Part shown: positions 7,540 through 12,530 of the stretch, in pieces
How the letters are laid out: the number at the start of each line of letters is the position of its first letter
Numbering within the stretch: position 1 is the stretch's first letter
Assembly (NCBI GenBank): GCA_002329575.1
Contig: DCTK01000117.1
Span: forward strand, 1,989-14,518
Length of the DNA: 12,530 nucleotides
Direction of reading: 5' to 3'
Source: Sutterella sp. UBA1442
Lineage (GTDB): Bacteria; Pseudomonadota; Gammaproteobacteria; Burkholderiales; Burkholderiaceae_F
Position numbers and translations under genes: made by a program
Notes under the pieces: model-generated
Told to the model about the DNA's origin: nothing
Databases searched by the model: none
Seen by the model: the letters and a program-made list of their open reading frames with translations, nothing else

Positions 7540-7565
7540 GCCGGTAGCAACATTTGCTTACCGGC
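7540..7565 (+). repeat. Inverted repeat/strong hairpin upstream of hydA
   Basis: GCCGGTAGCAA (7540-7550) faces TTGC (7554-7557) plus TACCGGC (7559-7565), giving 11 pairs with one bulged T (7558) and a three-base loop. It is not followed by a T-run, so it does not look like an intrinsic terminator. It may be an operator, an mRNA 5' stabiliser or part of a regulatory leader. Confidence 0.6.
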
Positions 7566-7577
7566 AGCCGTTTAACA

Positions 7578-7597
7578 GGAATTGTACGTACGATCCC
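7578..7597. promoter_or_regulatory. 20-bp imperfect palindrome, candidate operator
   Basis: The left half GGAATTGTAC and right half GTACGATCCC are reverse complements at 8 of 10 positions, centred between 7587 and 7588. Size and form fit the binding site of a dimeric regulator. It does not match the FNR consensus TTGAT-N4-ATCAA. The binding protein is unknown. Confidence 0.4.
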
Positions 7598-7670
7598 TGA
7601 GAACAAGAGGTCTGTGCACAAGGCGCTTGATGCTCTCAGTGATTGCTGTTTTGTTTGTTATTTGAATCTT

Positions 7671-7677
7671 GGGAGAG
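7671..7677 (+). promoter_or_regulatory. Ribosome binding site fixing the hydA start
   Basis: GGGAGAG lies 8 bases before ATG 7686 and argues against using upstream in-frame starts, whose reading frame would run through the hairpin and palindrome. Confidence 0.65.
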
Positions 7678-7685
7678 ATTTAAAC

Positions 7686-9041
7686 ATGTCCAAAACGATA
7701 CTGGTCAATACGTTTGCCCCTCCGCCCAATGCGCATGGGGAAGACGGACCTGAATACGTTGGCAATCTTCGTCGCGGTGAATTGCGCGGCGTGATCAAGA
7801 TCAACAAAGACAATTGCGTCGGTTGCGATACCTGCCGCAAGGTCTGCCCGGTTCACGCCATCTCCGGCGGCTTGGGTGTTGTTCATACGATCCGCGAAGA
7901 TGCCTGCTTGGCTTGCGGCCAATGCTTGATCGCTTGCCCCTTCAATGCAATTGAACAAATGAGCTTCGTTGACGAAGTCATGAAGCAGCTTGACGATCCC
8001 ACGAAGCTTGTCGTGGCCCACCCCTCGCCTGCTGTTCGTGTGTCCGTCGGTGAAGAATTCGGTGCCAAGGCCGGCGAACTCGTGACCGAACAATTCGTCA
8101 ATGCTTTGGAAAAAGCCGGTTTTGTCACGTACGACGTGAACCAAACCGCTGACCAAACGATCATTGAAGAAGGTATGGAATTCGTCAAGAAGATCCAATA
8201 CTGGGTCCTTGGTAAGCGCGGCCCTGACTTGGAAGAAGCGGCCGAACATCCGTTCCCGCACTTTACAAGCTGCTGCCCGGCTTGGGTTCGCAACGCTGAA
8301 ACGTTCCACCCCGGCATCCTTCCGCATTTGTCCACGGCCAAGAGCCCGATTCAAATGGGTGGCCCGATTGCCAAAACCTGGGCTGCCGAATTTGTCTGGA
8401 ACAAAGACCCGCGTGATATCTATGTCGTCGCCGTAACGCCTTGCACGGCAAAGATTTTCGAAGCGGCTCGTCCGGAAATGAACTCTGCTTGGAAGCACTT
8501 GGTTGAAACGGGCAAGATTCCTGCCAACACGCCTTCTTTCCAAGACGTAGACGCTGTTGTAACGGCTCGTGAAATTGCTGAAATCTTCCGCCGCAAGGGC
8601 ATCAATCCGCTTGAAATGCCCAAGACGCGTGAACGCTCCACGATGGAAATCTATACCGGTGCCGGCACGATCTTCGGTGCCTCGGGCGGTGTGATGGAAG
8701 CTGCTTTGCGTACGGCTTACTTCGTGCTCTCCGGCGAAGAACTCAAGAATCCTGACATCAAGATCGTTCGCGGTCACACCGACGCAATTGTTGAAGCTAC
8801 GATTCCGGTGCCCATTAAGGAACTCGGCGGCAAGGTCTTTGAAGTTCGTGTGTGCGTTGTCAACGGCGCTATGCAAGGACTTGAAACCGTATTGCGTCGC
8901 ATCAAAGAAGACAAGAATCGCTACCACTTCATTGAAGTGATGAACTGCCCGGGCGGTTGTGTCAACGGTGGTGGTCAACCGGTTCGCACTGACAGTGCTA
9001 CCTGGTTGAATCCGACCTTCCCGATTCCGATGCAAATCTAA
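7686..9041 (+). CDS. hydA: [FeFe] hydrogenase large (catalytic) subunit, Desulfovibrio periplasmic type
   Basis: Protein of 451 residues that interconverts H2 with protons and electrons. Two ferredoxin-type clusters come first: C44, C47, C50, C54 and C74, C77, C80, C84. H-cluster motif L1 is TSCCPAW (194-200), with C196 the likely proton-transfer cysteine and C197 a cluster ligand. L2 is TPCTAKIFE (251-259), with C253 and K256 kept but Thr where Met is usual. L3 is EVMNCPGGCVNGGGQP (417-432), with C421 and C425. The layout matches the short Desulfovibrio dimeric enzyme, not the long clostridial one. It has no signal peptide and would be exported with the Tat-signal small subunit 17 bases downstream. 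Only 19 residues follow GGGQP. Codon use is strongly biased, suggesting high expression. Maturation genes hydF and hydE follow. Confidence 0.95.
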   Translation: MSKTILVNTFAPPPNAHGEDGPEYVGNLRRGELRGVIKINKDNCVGCDTCRKVCPVHAISGGLGVVHTIREDACLACGQCLIACPFNAIEQMSFVDEVMKQLDDPTKLVVAHPSPAVRVSVGEEFGAKAGELVTEQFVNALEKAGFVTYDVNQTADQTIIEEGMEFVKKIQYWVLGKRGPDLEEAAEHPFPHFTSCCPAWVRNAETFHPGILPHLSTAKSPIQMGGPIAKTWAAEFVWNKDPRDIYVVAVTPCTAKIFEAARPEMNSAWKHLVETGKIPANTPSFQDVDAVVTAREIAEIFRRKGINPLEMPKTRERSTMEIYTGAGTIFGASGGVMEAALRTAYFVLSGEELKNPDIKIVRGHTDAIVEATIPVPIKELGGKVFEVRVCVVNGAMQGLETVLRRIKEDKNRYHFIEVMNCPGGCVNGGGQPVRTDSATWLNPTFPIPMQI

Positions 9042-9058
9042 TTGGATGGAGACAATAA

Positions 9059-9403
9059 ATGCGCAAGTATGAATATACCGAACGCCAAACCGTTGCTATG
9101 TTGGGCCGTCGCGGCTTTTTGAAAGTCGTTGGCGTTACCGCTTTAGCTTTCGGTGTCACGGGCTACGCCGTTGTTGATCTTCTCCAACGCCGCCATGACG
9201 TGATCAAAGCCCGTCAGGCCGGTTTGTACCGTGATGACAAGATCTGCCAAAAGAATGGCTTGACCAACTCACACCAAAATCCGTCTGTGCAACGCTTCTA
9301 TGTTGACATGAAGACGGAACCGGTCGGTGGCTTGGCTCATGATCTCTTACATACCCACTACTACCCGCGTTCTCAGTTGGCGGCAATGGGAGGTAAACAC
9401 TAA
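9059..9403 (+). CDS. hydB: [FeFe] hydrogenase small subunit with Tat signal
   Basis: Protein of 114 residues, close to the roughly 120 of Desulfovibrio small subunits. The twin-arginine motif GRRGFLKVVG (16-25) and the hydrophobic run to about residue 39 form a Tat signal that would carry the folded large subunit across the inner membrane. The C-terminal HDLLHTHYYPRSQL (94-107) matches the conserved HDLLHTH segment of the Fe_hyd_SSU family, which wraps around the large subunit. No clear AxA cleavage site follows the hydrophobic run, so the signal may stay as a membrane anchor. A GGAGA site precedes the start, and the stop shares one base with the cytochrome b start. No metal ligands are evident. 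Confidence 0.9.
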   Translation: MRKYEYTERQTVAMLGRRGFLKVVGVTALAFGVTGYAVVDLLQRRHDVIKARQAGLYRDDKICQKNGLTNSHQNPSVQRFYVDMKTEPVGGLAHDLLHTHYYPRSQLAAMGGKH

Positions 9404-10068
9404 TGGCTGAACGTATCTTACGATTCCACCCCGCCGACAAGATTTTCCACGGTGTCAATGCGGTGACGTGGTTTGCTTTGCTCTTTACCGGCGCTGCAGT
9501 GTATTTCTGCAATTTGTCGGATGAAACGGCCAACAATTTGATGATCTGGCACATCTGGATTGCCGTTGTCTATACCTTTAACTTGATCGGCTACTTGGTG
9601 TTTGCGCCGCAACGCTTCGCTACGACGCTCAATGCCTTGTTGACCTGGGATATGGACACGATCAAGTGGTTCCGCAACTTCGGCGGTTATCCGCGCCGTT
9701 TCTTCAAGATTCCGTTCGGTCCTGAAGAAGTTCCGCCTCAAGGTCGTTACAACGGCGGCCAAAAGATGAGCTATCTCATTTTCTTCTTCATGATGTACGG
9801 CTTGGCCGTTACCGGTTGGATGCTCTTTTACTTCGCTCCGGCGATTCCGAAGGGCGCTTTCTGGTGGATGTACATTTTCCATGTTTGGGGCTCTATCATC
9901 ACTTCTTTGATGGTTGTCGGTGCTCACATCCCGCTCGCCTTACTGTCCTGGGAACACTTCAAGGGCATCTGGGGTCCGGGCGAAGGCACGATCTCTTACG
10001 AAGCTGCCGAACACCACTCTCCGAAGTGGTTGGAAAAAGACGTTATTCGTACGAATTTGGAAAAATAA
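9403..10068 (+). CDS. Cytochrome b subunit of the hydrogenase (FdnI/formate dehydrogenase gamma-like)
   Basis: Integral membrane protein of 221 residues with four hydrophobic helices (about 18-36, 48-67, 122-144, 154-181). Histidines H16, H50, H160 and H175 sit in positions like those of E. coli FdnI, whose four histidines bind two b haems; H160 and H175 are 15 apart in the last helix. It would anchor the periplasmic hydrogenase and pass electrons to quinone on the inner side of the membrane. The FRNFGGYPRRFFKIP loop between helices 2 and 3 also fits the formate dehydrogenase gamma family. The start overlaps the hydB stop (TAATG) with GGGAGG ahead of it, giving strong coupling. Codon use is biased as in hydA. 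A formate dehydrogenase partner is unlikely because none is nearby. Confidence 0.88.
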   Translation: MAERILRFHPADKIFHGVNAVTWFALLFTGAAVYFCNLSDETANNLMIWHIWIAVVYTFNLIGYLVFAPQRFATTLNALLTWDMDTIKWFRNFGGYPRRFFKIPFGPEEVPPQGRYNGGQKMSYLIFFFMMYGLAVTGWMLFYFAPAIPKGAFWWMYIFHVWGSIITSLMVVGAHIPLALLSWEHFKGIWGPGEGTISYEAAEHHSPKWLEKDVIRTNLEK

Positions 10069-10106
10069 TTTATACGAAAGTACTCATCTGAGTTACGTCT
10101 AAATCC

Positions 10107-10141
10107 AGGGGATTCGCTATTATTGGCGGGTCCCCTTTTTT
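10107..10141 (+). terminator. Rho-independent terminator after the hydrogenase structural genes
   Basis: AGGGGA (10107-10112) pairs perfectly with TCCCCT (10131-10136), with CGC/GCG able to add inner pairs, and a run of six T (10136-10141) follows directly. It lies 39 bases after the cytochrome b stop and 21 bases before hydF. Confidence 0.82.
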
Positions 10142-10162
10142 ATATCCAAAAGGAATTTCATT

Positions 10163-11404
10163 ATGCCTGCCAGCCGTCTGGAAACACCGAAAGGTCTCCG
10201 TTTGCATTTCGGTCTTTTCGGCAAACGCAATGCCGGGAAATCATCCCTCATTAATGCGTTGGCCAACCAAAATATCTCTATTGTGAGCAGTGTTGCCGGC
10301 ACAACGACCGATCCTGTGGAAAAAGCCTTTGAACTGTCTCCCGTAGGACCGGTTGTTTTCATGGATACCGCAGGTATTGATGACGTGGGCGATTTAGGAG
10401 CTGCTCGCGTACAAAAAAGCCTCTCGGTGCTGCAATGGATGGATATTGCCATTGTGGTCTGTGCGGCAGGCACCTGGAGCGAGCACGAAGAAAATATCCT
10501 TCATCAAACCAAAACCAATGCCACGCCCACTATTATCGTTTTCAATAAAGTGGATCTTGCCTCGGTTGATGAACCGTTAATCGCCAAACTGCGTAAGGAA
10601 GGCTATCGTGTCGTATTGACCTCAGCAGTCGAACGCAAAGGCATTGACGAGCTCCGGACGGCCATCGTTGAGACTGTCCTTTCTCAGACTGAGCCCGATC
10701 GCCCGCTCATGGGGGAATTAGCTAAAGCTGGCGATACCGTCCTTTTAGTCACCCCTATTGATACAGGAGCCCCTAAAGGCCGTTTGATTTTGCCGCAAGT
10801 CCAAGCAATTCGCGAATTGCTGGATGCCGGGGCTAAATGCTTGGTCATTAAAGAGGACCGCATCACTGAAACATTGGCAGAGCTTAAAAAAGCCCCGGAT
10901 TTGGTAGTTACTGACAGCCAAGTAGTCTTACGCGTTGTTAAAGAGGTTCCCGAGCCCATTCCCGTGACGACCTTTTCGATCCAAATGGCTTACTCTAAGA
11001 GTGACCTGTTCGCACTGGCCGAAGGCGCTGCCGCACTGACCAAGTTGCAACCCGGCGACAAAGTGCTCATTGCAGAAACTTGCTCTCATCATCCGCTAAA
11101 AGACGACATCGGTCGGGTAAAAATCCCTAATTGGCTCAAAAGTGTTGTAGGTGATGTCCAAATCGATGTAGCAGTTGGTAAGGACTTCCCCACTGACTTA
11201 ACGCCGTATAAGGTCATCATTCAATGCGGCGGATGTATCGTCACTCGCCGTCATATGCTGGCTCGTTTGCGCGAAGCTCGTGCTCAAGGCGTCCCGATGA
11301 CCAATTACGGCATCACCATTTCGTATTTACAAGGCGTCTTACCTCGTGTACTTGCTTGCCATCCTGAGGCTAAAGCCGCTTTTGATAAAGCCATTTCTCA
11401 GTAG
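10163..11404 (+). CDS. hydF: [FeFe] hydrogenase maturation GTPase HydF
   Basis: Protein of 413 residues, normal for HydF. HydF is the cytosolic scaffold on which the diiron part of the H-cluster is finished and handed to HydA. The N-terminal GTPase domain has P-loop GKRNAGKSS (20-28), Thr-rich switch TTTD (47-50), DTAG (68-71) and NKVD (128-131). The C-terminal iron-sulphur domain has C307-x-H309 in ETCSHH and C355-x2-C358 in QCGGC, the expected CxH...CxxC [4Fe-4S] site. AAGGA precedes the ATG. A strong terminator lies just upstream, so expression depends on read-through or an unseen promoter in the short gap. hydE follows after 14 bases. Codon bias is milder than in hydA. Confidence 0.95.
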   Translation: MPASRLETPKGLRLHFGLFGKRNAGKSSLINALANQNISIVSSVAGTTTDPVEKAFELSPVGPVVFMDTAGIDDVGDLGAARVQKSLSVLQWMDIAIVVCAAGTWSEHEENILHQTKTNATPTIIVFNKVDLASVDEPLIAKLRKEGYRVVLTSAVERKGIDELRTAIVETVLSQTEPDRPLMGELAKAGDTVLLVTPIDTGAPKGRLILPQVQAIRELLDAGAKCLVIKEDRITETLAELKKAPDLVVTDSQVVLRVVKEVPEPIPVTTFSIQMAYSKSDLFALAEGAAALTKLQPGDKVLIAETCSHHPLKDDIGRVKIPNWLKSVVGDVQIDVAVGKDFPTDLTPYKVIIQCGGCIVTRRHMLARLREARAQGVPMTNYGITISYLQGVLPRVLACHPEAKAAFDKAISQ

Positions 11405-11418
11405 GAACGTTAAATTTC

Positions 11419-12530
11419 ATGAAAACCATTGCTGACATCGTCAAACAAACCGAATTTTCTGATGACGATATCGTGCGTCTGTTAGCGATTACGGACTCTG
11501 AAGAGGCCGAAATTTTGCGACAGGCTGCCTATGAAACAACAACTCGCCACTTGGGTAACAACGTCTATTACCGCGGACTTATTGAGTTTTCCAATATTTG
11601 CACGCTTGACTGTCGATATTGCGGCATTCGTAAATCCAACCACGTAGTCCCTCGATATGAGCTCTCGCATGAGCAAATTGTTGAAGCTGCCGTTTGGGCG
11701 GCGAAAAACCAATACGGGTCCATTTGTCTGCAATCCGGTGAACGCCGCGATCCCAAGTTCATACAATTTGTCACGGATGTTCTCAAAGACATTCATGCCA
11801 GAACTGTCAGTGACGAATTACCAGACGGTTTGGGCATTACGCTGTCTATGGGAGAACAAACACTTGAAACGTATTGCCAATGGGCAGAAGCCAGTGGCAA
11901 CCCCAAAGGCCTGCGGTATCTTTTGCGATTTGAAACTTCTGATGAAACCCTTTTCAATCATCTGCACGACGGTGCCGGTTTGCATGAAAAAGGTCTACAA
12001 CGTCGTTTTGAAGCGCTTGGCAGACTACGCCAAGCTGGCTATCAAGTCGGCTCCGGTGTGATGATCGGCCTACCCGGACAAACGCTTGAGCATCTCTGCA
12101 AAGACATCCGCACGTTTCAAGCACTAGACTTAGACATGATCGGAATGGGCCCTTACATCACCAGCAACGGGGCCGATATGACCGACGAAGGAATGATGGA
12201 CAAAACCGCTCTCATGCGACTGTCACTGAATATGCTTGCCACTACCCGTCTTGTCATTCCAGATGTCAACATGGCAGCTGCAACTGCACTCCATGCGTTG
12301 GAAGACAACGGTCGAGAAAAAGGCATCATGCATGGTTGCAATGTCATCATGCCTAACATAACACCAAGAGTTGTTCGAAAAAACTACCAGCTCTACGCGA
12401 ATAAGCCTTTTATCGAGCAAGAGCCCAGTGATACGAACAAGTACCTGCAACACAGTATTGAACAGACCGGTCGAAATGTAGGACTTAATGTACTAGGCAG
12501 CTCCGTTCATTGGGTAAAACGCACCGAAAA
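11419..12530 (+). CDS. hydE: [FeFe] hydrogenase maturation radical SAM enzyme HydE (runs off the right edge)
   Basis: An uninterrupted frame of 370 codons reaches the window end without a stop; HydE proteins are usually about 350, so little can be missing. The motif C61-x3-C65-x2-C68 in NICTLDCRYCGIRK is the radical SAM cluster site. YYRGLIEFSN before it and LQSGERRD (104-111) after it are typical of HydE and separate it from biotin synthase and HydG. VIMPNITP near the C-terminus is also HydE-like. It works in the cytosol on the iron-bound synthon for the H-cluster bridge. No cysteines follow VIMPNITP in the visible part, so the optional second cluster of some HydE proteins seems absent. AGGA stands 12 bases before the ATG. 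hydG is expected nearby but is not in the window. Confidence 0.92.
   Translation, partial: MKTIADIVKQTEFSDDDIVRLLAITDSEEAEILRQAAYETTTRHLGNNVYYRGLIEFSNICTLDCRYCGIRKSNHVVPRYELSHEQIVEAAVWAAKNQYGSICLQSGERRDPKFIQFVTDVLKDIHARTVSDELPDGLGITLSMGEQTLETYCQWAEASGNPKGLRYLLRFETSDETLFNHLHDGAGLHEKGLQRRFEALGRLRQAGYQVGSGVMIGLPGQTLEHLCKDIRTFQALDLDMIGMGPYITSNGADMTDEGMMDKTALMRLSLNMLATTRLVIPDVNMAAATALHALEDNGREKGIMHGCNVIMPNITPRVVRKNYQLYANKPFIEQEPSDTNKYLQHSIEQTGRNVGLNVLGSSVHWVKRTE

Larger units (their letters stand above)
7455..7685 (+). promoter_or_regulatory. Hydrogenase operon leader/intergenic region (231 bases)
   Basis: No gene is supported here, although the hydA frame happens to stay open upstream to 7554. 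The stretch holds an AT-rich segment (about 7505-7530, with TATATT at 7525-7530 as a possible -10 but no fitting -35), a strong hairpin at 7540-7565, a 20-bp imperfect palindrome at 7578-7597, and the hydA ribosome site. No clear intrinsic terminator for the radical SAM gene is visible. The region probably contains the promoter and control sites of the hydrogenase operon. Confidence 0.5.

Noticed and set aside
7627..7640. TTGAT half-site as an FNR box before hydA
   Set aside because: The second half (ATCAA at N4 spacing) is absent; the sequence there is TCAGT.
7554..7685. In-frame 44-codon extension upstream of hydA from a TTG
   Set aside because: It would overlap the hairpin and palindrome, has no ribosome site and shows no family likeness. 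ATG 7686 has GGGAGAG at good spacing.
7680..9035. Open reading frame of about 451 codons on the minus strand over hydA
   Set aside because: It is codon-aligned with hydA and stays open because hydA avoids TTA, CTA and TCA. The product has no recognisable domain and hydA is certain.
10080..10096. GTACTC/GAGTTAC bulged stem before the terminator
   Set aside because: Six pairs with a bulge in a short AT-rich gap is easily chance; no sign of function.
11657..12061. Plus-strand 134-codon frame inside hydE
   Set aside because: It is out of frame with hydE, which is continuous and shows family motifs throughout; the product resembles nothing known.

Overview
The window comes from a Gram-negative anaerobe. 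It carries a TonB-ExbB-ExbD system, a probable anaerobic (radical-SAM type) haem-use locus, and a periplasmic [FeFe] hydrogenase with oxygen-sensitive maturation enzymes. Base composition looks intermediate (somewhat below 50% GC by eye). I would place it tentatively among gut-type anaerobic Proteobacteria, with Sutterellaceae as first guess and Desulfovibrio-like or Succinivibrio-like bacteria as alternatives. The taxon is inference only. All genes lie on the + strand.

Region 1 (1-4180) is a tight, probably single operon for haem or porphyrin handling: the end of a HutX-type cytosolic haem protein, an HmuF/BilS-like flavodoxin, ExbB, ExbD, TonB, and an ABC-2 type ATPase-permease pair of the YadG/YadH type. 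From the flavodoxin to the ABC permease neighbouring genes overlap or are at most 11 bases apart, so they are likely translated in a coupled way. TonB-ExbB-ExbD would energise an outer-membrane receptor encoded elsewhere. HutX would carry haem, and the flavodoxin would supply electrons for anaerobic ring opening or reduction of the product. The haem-cleaving radical SAM enzyme (HutW/HmuW) is not certain in the window.

Region 2 (4181-7454) holds a long-chain acyl-CoA ligase followed by a HemN/HemW-like radical SAM protein. A 13-codon basic mini-ORF sits between them and overlaps the radical SAM start. The true substrate of this radical SAM protein is the least certain point of the window.

Region 3 (7455-12530) is the hydrogenase locus. 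A 231-base leader with a strong bulged hairpin and a separate 20-bp imperfect palindrome precedes the [FeFe] hydrogenase large subunit (hydA), its Tat-signal small subunit (hydB) and a four-histidine cytochrome b. Together these should form a periplasm-facing hydrogenase that passes electrons from H2 to the quinone pool. A clear intrinsic terminator follows the cytochrome b gene. Only 21 bases later come the maturases hydF and hydE (hydE runs off the window; hydG is expected beyond). The three structural genes have a visibly stronger codon bias than everything around them, which suggests very high expression, with the terminator keeping the maturases lower.

No insertion sequence, CRISPR array, tRNA or rRNA was seen. 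No wholly new system is evident. The points most worth checking are the ABC exporter wired into the TonB/haem operon, the acyl-CoA ligase-radical SAM pair, the three-subunit quinone-linked [FeFe] hydrogenase with an altered L2 motif, and its leader region.
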